DNA of 64,000 nucleotides from Strigops habroptila. Lineage: Eukaryota; Chordata; Aves; Psittaciformes; Psittacidae. The stretch is taken from assembly GCF_004027225.2 (NCBI RefSeq), contig NC_044289.2, forward strand, positions 3,957,761-4,021,760. Direction: 5' to 3'. This document shows positions 45,953-58,659 of the stretch, piece after piece (the first letter of the stretch is position 1; each line of letters starts with the position of its first letter). Below the pieces are notes generated by a model. It did no database searches. It had not been told where the DNA came from and saw only the letters and a program-made list of their open reading frames with translations. The position numbers and the translations under genes are program-made.

Positions 45953-48870
45953 AGTGCTGAAAGTATCTGTGCTGCAGAGCTTGTGGAGATGTCTAGGAGG
46001 ACCATGTGCTGGCTCTGAAAAATGGATTTATGATGCGGCTACTTGACTTGTAGCATCACCCAACTTTTCTCCTGCAGGGACGCCCTGTCCATGTCAGTGC
46101 ATGGGAAGATGTGGAAGCAAAATCTATTTGAGTCAAGCAGCATTTGCTGTCAGTACAAGATGAGGTGCAGTCTCTTTCGAAATCAAAAATATTCTTTCCA
46201 GAAAGAGTGGATGTAGGGGAAACCTCTGTATTCGGGTATGTCGAAAGAAGAATGATCAGATACACTTTTTATATTATAATGGTTTTATTTTAACTTATTT
46301 AGCCTATAGTACCTGGGGATCCATGAGAGAAAGAGAAGAATGTTGCTGTAAGAAGGGGTTGCTTCTGAAAGGGCAATGCTGAGATGAAGTGTAATAAGAT
46401 GTTTCTGACAGGAGGCCATGAGGGAGCGCTCTCATGTGTACACATACACACAGGCTCCAAGATATATTTATATATATAAGTAAATAGCTGTTCACTCTCT
46501 AACCTTAACTCTCTCACCTTAAGCAAATACCACATTTGTTGGAAAAAAAAGTCCTCTTTCTTCCATGTTGGTGGTAGGAGTTGATAGAAAGAGGAAGGTA
46601 CCTATATGCAAATGACCTTGGGGAATTATTTTTTCTGATTACTAATGCTATAAGATAGTAAGAACCAAACAAACAAAAAGAAATCAAAACTCCAGACCCC
46701 CCTCTTTTTTTCCATCTATTTGAAGCCTCTGGCTGGCAGGGTTAACTTACTTATATATCAGTAGCAATGTCTCAGTGGATACTTGTTTTAAGCTTGATCT
46801 ATTCCAGGACATCTGAACGTGTGTCTCCTTAGCTCAAACCTAAAGAAAGAAGTGAAAGCATTTGTTCTTATGGCAGCCTCATGCCTATTGCGTCCTGTGG
46901 TCGGGACAAGTGTACTGACACTTAAACTCCAAAGGTTTTTCTTCTATCTGAATGTTCATCATGACGATCAGGGGGAGCTAGAAGTTATCTCTGATAACGA
47001 AAGCAACCAACCAAAGCAAGCATGGCTGGATTAGCCTCTTGCACTGGTGCACTCTGGGCATTGGCTTGAAGAACTGCAATGGAGCCCCCAACTTGAGTAT
47101 TCTGTTTTTTCTGTCTCATAAATGCTCATAAATAACCCCAAACATAAAAAAAACCCTTTTTCTTACCAGCAGCTTTGTCTTGGAAGAAGAGATGAGGATC
47201 CAGCACAGCCCCTCTGTGCTGGTAGTTGAGGGCTTTATTGCTTGAGCCTGTTCACAGCCAGCTTGTGGCCGTTTCTCCATGTTGCAGTCTCTCCTTTAGC
47301 TTGAATCATTTTCCATCTGGCCTGATGCTTGTCCCTGTGGAAGGCAGCTGTATCACCCCTCAGCTTTCATTTGCTAGGATAAACAAGCCAAAACCAAGCA
47401 ATCAGCTTGCTTGATGCTTCCCAGCTGGTGCAGCAATGGAACTGGATCTGAGTTGTGTGGGTCTGTCTGAGCTTTTCCCTTGGAAAAGCCTTCTGATCCA
47501 TTAGGCTTTCTCCAAATGATGTTCGCTGTATTTGGTATATAAATGTCCTGTCGTGTTTCCAAGCTGCAGTGGTGACCTAGGGACTTTCCTTCCTCCTGGC
47601 CCTGTCCATCGTAGTGTGTCCAGCTGGGTGTTTGGGGCTGGTGCTTCCAGTGTAGCACTAGGAGCTGCGGCATCAACCTCCCAGTTGGGCATTGTCATCT
47701 CAGCAGGAGAAGAAGATGCCCGTAGGAACTGGTTATGATGTTTTCCACTTGCTCTTGCCTGATTTCTGCCTCTTAGCCATGCAAAACCTGCCGGAAGTTA
47801 AGCATTATGCACACCTTGTGAAAGTCTCAAAATCGAAGATGTCGTTTGTTTCAGATTATCAGACAGCTATGGGAGCTACAGAGAAATCTGTCAATGTCTT
47901 CTATAATCCCATCCAAGCAATATTTGTTCCACTGTGTGAAATAACTCAGTGACTTTCTAATTACACAAATCTAATTAAAAGCTGAATGTAACGACTGTGC
48001 CTAATCATAATGATACACCCATTTCATTTAAAAAAAAAAATTGCTTGTGTACAACAACCCATGTAATTTAGTACAGAATTAATATCTGCCTCCCTGGCTG
48101 GGAGCTGGGCAAGCACCAGCTCGTGTGGGCACCCCTGGGAGGTCCGTGCAGCCAAGCTGAGTCTCATGTAGCTGTGTTAGAAATGCTGGTTCTCTTGTAA
48201 GGAGGCTCTCAAGAGATGCCTGTGTAAGATGGGGATGAGAAAGGACTCTCCCAGCTAGCCGGGGCTTTGGGGGACTATGGTCTTGCACCATGACTAAGCA
48301 TCCAGTGGCCACTGAACTGGGTTTTAGTGGATTTTGTGTCTGAAGCTCAGTGGTGGTAGAACAGCAGAGGTGCCTTTGCTTCATTTTCATGTCAGCTCTA
48401 CCTAATGATCTGGTCTGCTCTCAGAGACCAAAGCAGCACAAACAATTATTTATCCCACGCTGAAGACCTTTCCTCCTGTGGCTTTCAGTGCACCAAAGCC
48501 TGGAGTGGATGGCACCCATCCGATGAAAGCCTGTTGTGTAAAACTTCTCAGACCTGCTTTTCCTGCAAGGTGTCTGCCGTCAGCAGTGAGATAAAAGCAC
48601 AGAACCACTGCAGTGGGCAGAAAACCAGCACCAGCCATGCTGTCTGAGTGCCAGGCAGCTTGTCAGGCCTCTGCTAACTGATGCCCTGGTCTATTGATTC
48701 TTCCTTTCAGCTTTAATGCAGTGCCTGCTTTTACAAGAGCTCCAGCAGCATTCCTATAAGGAAGAAATGGTTTCTTATAGCAAGGCACAGACCTTAATCC
48801 ATGTAATCGAGTGCAAGTTATAGAGGGAACGGCTGCACTTACAGGTCTGGAATTGTCTAGTAATATTTTT

Positions 48871-48975
48871 CATAGAATCCCAGACTGGTTTGTATTGGAA
48901 GGGACCTTAAAGCTCATCCAGCTTCAACTCCTGCCACGGGCAGGGATGCCTTCCGCTAGACTAGGTTGCCCGAAG
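48871..48975 (-). mobile_element. CR1 LINE 3' fragment, short
   Basis: CATAGAATCCCAGACTGGTT, then GGAAGGGACCTTAAAGCTC, then the CTGCCACGGGCAGGGATGCC block identify the complement of a CR1 3' end. Only about 105 bases remain. It opens with the same CCCAGACTGGTTTG variant as the copy at 54,954, so the two share a subfamily. Confidence 0.9.
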
Positions 48976-51900
48976 GCTGGTACTTTTTGCTGTAGTTTAT
49001 TGCTAAAATCACTCCTGCAAAAGCAGCTCTGGCTTTATCCTTTCCTTACCTTGGTGGCTGCAGGAGGAAGTTTGTCTTGCAGCATGGAGACTGCGCCCAA
49101 ATTTGTCAGGTCTGCAAGAATTCAGATGTCAGAGGAGAGCCAAATACAGGATAGAGGGAATAATATCAGGGCAGTGAGGTTAAATAGATAGATAATTGAT
49201 TTTTTTCAGTGATGGTCTCGGGTGTAAATTCATTGAGGTTAATGAAGTAAGGCAAATTGAATTGAAGAGCCCTGTATAGAAGGCTTATCCTGGCATATAG
49301 CTGGTTTCAGAGGCTCCTTGTGGTGCTCCTGTGGTGTTTTTTATGGCTGCATCCTGGTGTCAGCATTTTGCTCATTTACGTCAGCTGAGAGGAGCTGAAC
49401 TCTAATGGCTGCAAGCATTTTAACTTGCAACCAAGAAAGTAAACCTCCCATCTTGTTTCTTTACTTAAATACTTGGTATGTGTATTCCGGGGGGTTTGTT
49501 TCTGATGTACCTGCAGTTATTTGGTGGACCTCTGGACCACTTGCTCTGGTGGTGTTGCACAGCCCTGAGCTCGCTGCATCCCAGCCCTGCATTTCTGCAG
49601 TTCCCTGGGAAGCCCTCTGAGGCATTGCAATTAGAAGTATCTTTGGGTGGGATGAGACATCAAGTATTTGCTACAGAAGCACTCATTTTGGCAAGCATTA
49701 GCTCTGGAAACTGAATTAAAATATTCTATGGATCACTGTATCCTGACCTGAGTTGAACTGGGGATGCATGGTTGACTGGGGATGTGGATGTGTGCTGATG
49801 GCAGCCACACAGCTCAAGTGGGATGGGAAGAGAAGGGAGGCCTGGCAGTCTCAGGATTCAAAAGCCCATCAGGATTTGGGTGGGAGGTGATACACAGTGT
49901 ACAAGGAGGGTTTGCTAGAAATGAAGGATCCAGCCGTAACTTAGGGGGCAGAGGAAATACTCTCCCTGCCAAAAAGCTGATGCCCAAGCTTACAGGCTTA
50001 TGTCATGCCATGCCTCTTGCTTGAGGAAGGGACAGGTCTCGGCCTTGGGAGCTGACATGCTGGCATCAACACATGCTGTGACCTTTTGGTCCAGAGCTCT
50101 CGTGGCCCCCCACTCTTGCATACCTTGCACCCTAGCTGAGCATCACCCCGGCAGGACCTGCCCCCCGTGTGCTGTAACACCCACAGCATTCTGCAGAGGA
50201 CACTTCACCGTGGAGGTGTGAGGTGTTGGCTGTGCCTGGGTTTCCAAGGGAGGTGGCCCAAAAGAAAGGGTTGACCTGATGTCTTCTCAGGCCATAGAGA
50301 TGCTTCACTAATTTCTTTCCTGCTGGCCTCAAAGCTTGTGGGAAGGACACGTCTCATTACAGAAGTGTGTCTGAGGGTTCAGCCACCAGCAGAAGGTCTC
50401 CTGTCCTTTGCATCACTTACATCTGGCCATTGTTAAATCCGAAGTGTCTGTCATGGGTAATAAATTGTACCGTGTCCATCCCCTGGCTGTTGATGCATTG
50501 CTCCACACAGCTAATTCAGCAGGATCTTTTGCTGCTCATGGCCAGACCTCTGAAAGCTTCTTGAGTCCTCTTAGTTCAGGGTTTGCTGTTCTAAATGATG
50601 CTGACAGTGAGCAGGATGCCTCATCTTCCCTGCAGCCCCAGCTGCTGCTTCCCAACGCCCGCTGGGCTCTGGCACAGCACTATTTAACCTTGGTAAATGA
50701 AACTTTGCAGGTGTTATTGGAGGAGAGGACTCTGCCAAGCAACAGTCCCCTGGGTCTCATATGTTCTTGGGCTTTCCTTGTGATTACCCAGCTCCTCTAA
50801 CAACAAGACAGGAGCAAAATCAGACTGAGAAAACCTGAATCTTATCATGGCCTTTTGCAGCATTTTTCTCAAGCTTGGAGATCGGTGGGAAAAACAGAAG
50901 AAATCTTCACAGACTACAACTTCCATCCTAGTTAAACTTCAGTGTCAGCCCTGATATGCACTGGGATACTGGTATACAGTTATATATGCTGCAGCTACTG
51001 CAGGGAGATCGATGTGTGAGAGATGCTGTTCCAAATGCAGCAAAATATTCCTCCAGGCATATTTGCATCTTTCTGCCCTTTTGTAGTGAAGGACTCGTGG
51101 TGCAGCCAAAATTCTCGTGGCATGAAATCCACATGGCCCAGCTGCTTCTCTTGCTCAGGTTTTGGGGGATGCTTCATGCCTGTGTGGCTAATGCTTGTGT
51201 CTTATCAACAGTGGCCATCCACGGGCTGGTTTAACGGTAGCCATGGAACATGGTTATTCCAGAGTGGGCTATTCCTTAGGACTGCCACCTGCCAGCCGTG
51301 CCACCATGAAGTTGTATCCCACTGCTTTTAGCAGTGGACCTTATCCCTGGAGCTCTGGCCCTTTGGGCTGATGACTAACCAAAACCCATCTGCAGCAGAT
51401 GCCCACATCTGGTGCAGGGCAGGACCCATGAGGAAAGCACAGTGGGAGCATTTTGGGCAGCACAGAGCAACCCAACCCTGCACCAGTGTAGGACATCTCC
51501 CACCCAACTCAAGATGCAGCCTCTGGGAGAGATATTCTCCTCAGATCCCACAAATTCTGCACAGTTTCAGTATGAACCTGATGACACCTGGATCCTGAGC
51601 TCCGTAATGTGGTGGGAAGGGGGAGAGCCTTTACCAGAGCTGTTTTCCATCCCCTGCGATTCCCCTCTGTTCCTGTGCATTACCCTGCTTTGTGCAGCAG
51701 CTAAAGTTAATTGAATGAAAGGTGTGAGCCTGCAAAGAGGGAAAAGAAAAGGAACCCCTGTGTCTGCATGAGAAATTGGACTCCTACAGCTGGTAGGAGC
51801 CTGTCTGTCACGCAGGCAGCATGTGTGTGGAGGTTTCAGCCTCTCTTGCTGAACAGTCACTGGCTACATAAACAAACAAGCTGTGTTTCTGTCTTTGGTC

Positions 51901-52851
51901 ACCCTACCAATGCCTCTTGCTAGCCTCGACTTTTTGTCTTGTCTCTGTATTTTTAGCTGCAGAACATCCTGTCCCCAAAGCCGGAGGGGACCTGAGTTTT
52001 CTCATACCTTCCTGAATGTGTGAAGCCAGCTCTCGCCCTTCTCTGTGTCCCAATTTAGAAAAGGAGAGGGTGGCAATGTGGTTTCTTCCCACTTGTACCG
52101 GTGTAGCTGAGCTGAGGACCTGAGGTGTGAATATCCATTTGCCCAGGAGCTTATTGATGGTTGTGCTGTATAAGAGTCTTTGTGAAAGAGTGAGGAAGGC
52201 ACTTACATGAGATGGAGTGACATAAGGTAGAGGAGCTTTTGAGTGCAGAGTGGTCTGTGGCCACAAGGCAGGGACCCAAGGGTCAGGTATAGACTGAAAC
52301 CGTTCAGTGCAGGGGCTTCTGCACTGCACATGTGTCCTGTAGTGCATCTCCAGTATCTGTAGGTCTGCATGGAGCAGGAATCGTGGTATGTGTTCTCATC
52401 CAGGACTGCATGTTCAGGCATCAGTGTGAACCGCACTTTCCTCCTTGAGCCTAGCACTGAGGGGGTCCAGTATGATTTTTTCCTTCTATCTTTTATCTCA
52501 TTCATATACAAAGAAATGGAGGGGGAAAAAAAAAACCTACACTTGATTACATTCAGCAAAATGCAGTGTTTCTTTCTATTCTACTGAGAGGGGGATGAGT
52601 TTGGGAGTTTATTCTCCTTTATTTAAAAGTCCAAAATGACCTAGCACAACACAGAATTAAATGTCACTTTGAATGAATGATCAAATGTTCTTCCATTTGG
52701 CAAGTGCTGAAATGAGCATGTGTTTATTTTATTATTTCAGACCCCCCCTGCCTTGCCTGAGCATCTGCATCCCAGTTCTCATCACCAGCTTGGTGGGGCT
52801 GCAGGCTCAGCTCCTCACCATCCTCTTTGCTCCCTATTTCTGCACCAAAGT

Positions 52852-52976
52852 CCTTACTCAGATGCTCACTTAGGCATGGACTTCAATTTAAGCAGCTGAA
52901 TGGCTCCCTCGATGGAATTAAGGCTATTTGTGTGCTTGGAGTTAAGTACATGCTGAAGCACTTTGCTGGATGGAGG
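52852..52976. repeat. decayed palindromic interspersed repeat
   Basis: The two halves are imperfect inverted repeats of each other: CACTTAGGCATGGACTTCAATTTAAGC.. on the left against the complement of ..GCTTGGAGTTAAGTACATGC and AGCACTTTGCTGGAT on the right, meeting near GGCTCCCTCGATGGAATT. The right half matches an abundant reptile and amniote palindromic repeat as I remember it (GCTTAAAGTTAAGCACATGC then TTAAGTGCTTTGCTGGAT). The name of the family is not certain to me. It has no coding capacity and is old, judging by its decay. Confidence 0.6.
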
Positions 52977-54358
52977 CATAAAAGCACACGAGCTTCAACT
53001 GAGCAGTAAAACAGGTTTATAAGGTACTGGGGGTTGCCAGCCCCATTCTTCGTCCCAGTGGCTGCTGGTGTAAGATGCCCTGGGAATTGTGCAGCTCCCT
53101 GCCCTCCACTGGTGCAGACTCAGTGTCCTGAGGCCTGTTGTTTGTGCCACACTGGTGTGTGTCCCTGAAAGATTGTGTGACCACTTTATCACCTGGGAAG
53201 GAGCCACTCAAGGTGACAAGGCTGCTTTCCGATGGCTTGCTAGCCTGCAGTGCCCGTGCTTGTAATATGTACTTGTAATACTTCAGAGATGCTGTTTTGG
53301 CCCTTTGAGGTGTCCCAAAGCAGGCAGGGTATAGGGTGATGGAGCGAGTCCCAGCCAGGGTGCCCTGGTATCCCCATCTGCACACTGCAAGTGCCATCGT
53401 GGGAAGCGACATGCAGGGATTATTCAGTCAGACAGATAAAAAGCAAGGCTGAGCAGATGCAGGTGTAGTTTTTACTCAGTGTGAGCAAGTTCATGTGATT
53501 CCAGCTGCTCCCCAGGTCCCAAGGAAGCCAGATCATACCACCACATTCTTCTGATCTTGCAAATTTGGTGGCGATGGCTTGAGCTTGCCCTTCTTGTCCT
53601 CTACCAAGAGAGGGTGGTGTGGGCTTATGCTGTTATCCCGCTGCAAACCAGGCTGAGAGAAGGCATTGCAGGCTACGCAAGGTTAGCTGGTTTTCAATTA
53701 GAGCAGAAATACGTATTTATTTTGCAGGGACATCCATACAGATCCTTAACAAAAGGCTGCTGCTGGACTTGCAGGAGCAGTGTTACCTGACCTCTCTGTG
53801 CAACTGGTGCTACCCAAGCTAATAATTTCCTGTCCAAGTGCCAGTCTGAGCAGCTGAGATATTTTGCATTTTTTAATGGCTCTCTACTGTGCCTGAATTA
53901 ATGGGAAAAAATGGACTGAAACTACGATGAAGGTATTGAAGGGAGAGAATGACAAATTGGCTTTAGAGCATGGTGGCGGCAAGCACTGTCAGGGGTTCAT
54001 GCACTGACCTTTATCTAAACAGAACTGAATGTAACAGATAAGAATATTTAACAATAATTAATGTCACATCAGTGCTGGGAACAAAATGACTACATCAAAC
54101 AGGCAAGAAATCCACTGCAAATTACTCAAAAAGAAATGTCAGCTTCTTCATATCTGTACATTGCCTTGTGCTGGAATTAGACGGGAGGGCACGCGAGTAA
54201 AGAAGCTATTAAGAATGATTTAGGGACTGGATCACACATACATAAAAGAGCTAGAGAGGCGGAACAACAGCAGGTCTGCTGGACCAGAGCTGTGTAAACT
54301 CAAACATTAAACTGAGCTGATAATTGGGCGTGGGGATGAAGGCATATAAAGCACTTAC

Positions 54359-54460
54359 CTCTGCTACTGAAGTTTGACAGGCAGTTTAGGGTTTCCCTTT
54401 CTTTTGCCTTCTGTCTCTGGGTGCTTCAGCAGGTGCCTCTTGCCCTGGTAGCTGAGCCCG
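54359..54460 (-). other. candidate exon (minus strand), non-coding or terminal coding
   Basis: On the minus strand a good acceptor (CAGTTCATCTTATCTGTAACACAG) precedes a 102-nt segment that ends in GCAGAG/GTAAGT, a near-consensus donor. Two of its frames stop inside it. The second frame is open for 31 codons (GLSYQGKRHLLKHP...) but meets TAG eight bases before the donor. So it is either a non-coding (lncRNA or UTR) exon or the last coding exon of a gene with a spliced 3' UTR. No family is recognised. It lies on the same strand as the candidate exon at 37,025. Confidence 0.3.
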
Positions 54461-54953
54461 CTGTGTTACAGATAAGATGAACTGTGGCTGGCCATAGATA
54501 TTGAGATGCTTTTCATTCTGTTTCCAAGTGGGGTTTGTCCCAGCTTCCCAAGGGGCATGTCTGGAGGCTGGCATGGGTCTCTAGTTGCTCTGTCTGCTGC
54601 CACAGGCAGTGTCAGTGCTGGACCAGCAGTGGAGAGCAAAGCAGCTCAGGCTCCAGGGGGTGCCTGTGTTCATGTTGCAGACCAGGGGCCAGTCTGCAAT
54701 CCCTATTTAATTAAAAAAAGAATGGTCAGTGGAGTTCCATTCACTCATCCATCAGTGGTGGACTTCATCAATCCGTGTGGCAAAATAAGCTGAGTGAGGA
54801 GGGAGTGGGAAGGTTGTTTCAGGGAGAGTGCTGGGCATCTGCAGTTCCATAGAAGTATTTATTGCTGACAGCTGGCACCAGGTGATGGGAGAATATCCTG
54901 AGCTGAGCATGGGATCATCACCTTGCTGCACATTTTTTATTAATAGCTGCAGG

Positions 54954-55430
54954 TCATAAAATCCCAGACTGGTTTGGGTTGAAGCGACCTTAAAGCTCAT
55001 CCAGTCCCAACCGTCTGCCACGGGCAGGGACACCTTCCACTAGAGCAGGTTGCTCCAAGCCCCTGTGTCCAGCCTGGCCTTGAACACTGCCAGGGATGGG
55101 GCAGCCCCAGCTTCTCTGGGCACCCTGTGCCAGCGCCTCAGCACCCTCACAGGGAAGAACTTCTGCCTCAGAGCTCATCTCAATCTCCCTTCTGGCAGGT
55201 TAAAGCCATTCCCCTTGTCCTGTCCCTCCAGGCCCTTGTCCAAAGCCCCTCTCCAGGTTTCTTGTAGCCCCTTTAGGCACTGGAGCTGCTCTAAGGTCTC
55301 CCCTTCAGGAGCCTTCTCTTCTCCAAGGCTGCCCCAGCCCAGCTCTCTCAGCCTGTCTTCTTTCTGGCTGGTACCTCCAAGGCCAGCCCTGTCTGCAGTG
55401 CTTCACCCAACCTGCAGTGCTGCTGGCCAC
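54954..55430 (-). mobile_element. CR1 LINE 3' fragment, longest copy here
   Basis: It begins TCATAAAATCCCAGACTGG and continues through the 3' UTR (CTTCCACTAGAGCAGGTTGC, GGATGGGGCAGCCCCAGC) into the more 5' CR1 sequence (CCTTGTCCTGTCCCTCCAGG, CCAGCCCAGCTCTCTCAGCC). At about 475 bases it is the longest CR1 piece in the window. The left, 5' boundary near 55,430 is approximate. It has no intact reading frame. Confidence 0.93.
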
Positions 55431-56744
55431 TGATCAGTTCCACTGTCATCAGGCAGTAAGGTGCCTCTGGATTAGCAAGGCTGTGAAAAATACCTTTCCA
55501 GTTGGTCTGGTGACCTTTTGACAGCAGGAGAGAACTTACAGCCAGAAGATGGAAATGTTGTGATTTAAAATTAGAAACAATGGTGACCTGTGTTTGCCCC
55601 TTGAAGCGGAACAGGAAAACTGACCCATCCCTGATCCCATCTCTGCCTAAAAGCTACTGTGCCAAGTTCGGCTCTGCTGGTTCAGTCAGTAAGAGTGTCT
55701 GATGCGCTCGGCTGCTAAACAAACCTAGCCCAAGGTTGAGTGAGCAGATAAATTCCAATTAGAGGATCTGAATATTGATTCACCAGGGAGAAAATATGAC
55801 ATTAGAGGATGACTGGAAGACTAAAGCCAAACTGACATATTGCTTAAAATGAAAGGCTGTGAATTTGCATCAGAATATAAGTGCAGGGCTTTGACAACCA
55901 CAGGCAACAAATTAAAGTGCATCAGTTAGATGGAGTTTGTCCCTATTTTATCTCCTGTGGTTGGAAGTATGGAAAAGACACTTGTTAGAAAAATAGGCAC
56001 TATTTATATTCAGAGTGTTAGTGATAACAGCCAGAAAGGCACAAAGCACAGGCATCTCTGCTCTGACAAGAGTTTCAGGCATCTCATTTTCAGGAGGAGT
56101 GTACAGTCCTGTCAGACCAACCAAGCAGACAAAGGAGCCTGGGAACATTTATGCTCCGAGCTGAGCCGCTCTGTGTTTGTTTTGAGGTGGAATGGTTTGG
56201 TTTCTCCATGTTCCCTGCTGCTCTCTCCTAGTGCTCCGGTGGAATTCCCACCTGCAGATTCTGGAAGGGGATTTGTGTAGAAGAGAGACTGAGGCACAAG
56301 CAGGTCCAAGCCCTCATGGAAGGCCCATGCCTGACAAGATCTCAGCATGGAGGGACACATGATGAGTCTGATTTTGGCTTTCCTCAGATGGGAAAGTCTT
56401 AGTGGTGGAAGCTGTTTTGGGAAGGCTGCCCTAAATCCCATGGGGACTCCTTAGCAGCTCAAAGGAGGAACTCCAGGTCTCCTTTCCCTTGCAACAAGCA
56501 GCATAACCCATCTGCACAGCTCTCCTTGCTCTTCCTTGATTCTGGTCTTGGCAGAAGGTTGACTGAAACCCTCAGTGTTAACTAGACAAAAGTGTTTCGT
56601 TGCTTTGTTCCTCCTGGTGCTGGGGTGTGGAGAAAGGGGCTGGGTGACCTGAGGGAAAGCAGAAACCTCCCACCCAGCTCATCTCCCAGGGCAAAGTTCA
56701 GCACCTCGAGGTCATTTCCAAAGTGGTGCACCCCAGTCTTATTT

Positions 56745-56817
56745 GCAAGCATTAGACCTAGCTGGACATCTTATCCGGGATGGTCCTTTCCAACCCTAAC
56801 TATTCTATGATTCTATG
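56745..56817 (+). mobile_element. CR1 LINE 3' end, very short
   Basis: GATGGTCCTTTCCAACCCTA followed by ACTATTCTATGATTCTATG, ending at 56,817, is the exact CR1 3' end with its octamer tail. Only about 70 bases are present. The preserved tail shows that it ends where reverse transcription primed. Confidence 0.88.
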
Positions 56818-58383
56818 GCAAGGGGAGGCAAAGTGATACCCAGGGAGGAAGAAAGTGGAGCAGCAAAACATGCAGGAAGGCACGTGGCTGGGCTGATGCA
56901 CCTCCACTCACCCATCCTCTGTGCCAGCCCTGCCCCACATTTTGCAGGGACTGTTGTTGTGCCCCAGCCCATGATGCTGAAGTTACCTTCTCTCCTCTTC
57001 AAACCACTTGGCTCTGCAAAGATGCCATTTCTTCTCTCCTATTCCAAAAGGAATTTTTCCTGAGAAGTTTGAGGGAACAAAGGAAAGAAGAAACTAAAGA
57101 GAAAGGGAGTTTTCAAGTTACACCATCTGATTCTTGCTGAGATGTTCTGCTGGTGTAAACTTTTTCTACGTGCATCCAGAGCTGGTGCCATTTTACACCT
57201 GCTCCACACTTGGTTTTAAATGACACGTAATTATGACAGGCAGTGGAAAGACGAAGCTTCATCCCCAATTAAATTGCATTTTCTGACTCTTCGTTTCCTG
57301 TCCCAGCTGAGAAGGAAACCCCTGGAGAGCAAGATCTTTAAGTTTAATGAAGTAGGAGGTGCCTGCAGAATTAAAGCTAATTTAGAAGAAAATCAGTGCT
57401 GATGTATGGTGTTTCCAGAGTATTGTGCTTCTGTGTGGTGCCCCGGGGACTGTTTTGGGTTGCTGGAGATGCTGATGTTAGAATCTCAGGCCATCAGATG
57501 AGAGAGCATCCAGTCTGTGGTAGCTGCTGTCTGGAAATGTGTCTATGGCAGCACTGGGCTGGTCCCTCTACGTTTTCTGGAGTCCCTGATGGATCCCACT
57601 GCTGGTGCTAGTGCAGTGGCTTATGTTTGGTGTGTGGCCCTGGGGAGAAGGACGAGTAGCACCAGTCCCATGGGAAGATCCCTGGGGGTCCTTTGGGTGA
57701 GCAGGAAGGGCACACCTCTTGTTCTGTACAAAATACTTTAGAAACCCCTACAACAGACTTCCTGTTTCCACGTCTCCTGCCCTTGACTGTTAACAACTGC
57801 TGCAGAATTGTGGCTTTGGAGAAATCAGATGTTTTCATCAGGGTCTTCATCCCTGCATGGAGGGGGGAGGCTTTAAGCGTGGTGCTGGGGTGACATTTGC
57901 TGTGCTCTGAGCTCTGCTGGACCATGAGCACCACGTTCCAACCCCACTGCTTCACTGGGCAACTTCCCTTTGCTGCTTCATCAACATTCAGCCCAGTGTG
58001 TCGAGTCCCCTGCCCTGAAGACGAATCTTGGGTTTTTAAGAGTCTATGATATATCTTAGTCAGTATCTACACTATTTCATCCTTTATGCCTTCCCCCAAC
58101 TTCCTCTGAATGCCATCCAGCCCCTGTGATTTATTACCCTTCAGTGTGTTTCGCTTTTTGTTGGAGAATTTATATTTAATTTTTATGCCTGTTATAGCAT
58201 TCAGGGAGAGAAAGGAAATGCTTTGGGAACCCAAAGTGCAAATAAAGCAGCACGTTTTAGTGCAGTTACTTTGTTTGAAAGATGTTTTGTTTTGGCAGGG
58301 TACTTGCCTCCTTCCTCCTTCACTTTTGCATTGGGGGTTGAAGTGATTCTAGAAAAATCACAGCGTGGTGCACTCCAGTGATT

Positions 58384-58409
58384 GACTCCAGCCTTGCAAG
58401 GCTGGAGTC
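58384..58409. repeat. perfect 26-bp palindrome without spacer
   Basis: GACTCCAGCCTTG at 58,384-58,396 is followed immediately by its exact reverse complement CAAGGCTGGAGTC at 58,397-58,409. The pairing ends at both sides (T opposite T). A spacer-free palindrome of this length is rare by chance. It can extrude a cruciform or bind a symmetrical dimer. It is not part of a recognised repeat. Confidence 0.95.
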
Positions 58410-58659
58410 TGCTGCTCCTGCTGCCTCAGTTCAGTGGGACTCATGCAATAAAGAGTAACTGAGTATAAGAGCAGGACAGTTTGGTGTCTCATGTTGAAAG
58501 GAAAAAGAGGGATTACAGAGTGACAGAGGTGGACTTTCCTCTCTTAACTCCCTTGATCTTGCTCATGATGAGGTTTTTCAATGCCACCTCCTGCACAGCT
58601 TCCACTTCAGGTTGTCATTCAACTTTGTAGACCTCACCTAGGTCTAGTTTAACATCCCA

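Larger units (their letters stand above)
39523..54953. other. non-coding block with scattered repeats
   Basis: Apart from the entries listed separately (candidate exon at 42,875, CR1 pieces at 43,891 and 48,871, MIR-like pieces near 45.6-45.95 kb, palindromic repeat at 52,852, candidate exon at 54,359), I see nothing with a clear identity. The longest open frame (minus strand, 41,367-42,104, 245 codons) starts at GTG, has no domain I know and no splice context. Two stretches, 47,940-48,075 and 54,000-54,300, are AT-rich with several TAATTA/TAAT cores and could be regulatory. Confidence 0.45.

Noticed and set aside
46436..46482. CA/TA-rich run that might be a microsatellite
   Set aside because: Interrupted and too short to call as a simple-repeat locus with confidence.
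48425..48569. Cysteine-rich exon-like segment (acceptor CTGCTCTCAG, donor CAAG/GTGTCT)
   Set aside because: The donor lacks G at +5, the entry and exit phases differ and no cysteine-domain spacing is recognised.
52741..52872. Hydrophobic frame after a TTATTATTTCAG acceptor, ending in TAG
   Set aside because: The frame runs into the decayed palindromic repeat and no poly(A) signal follows closely; more likely chance.
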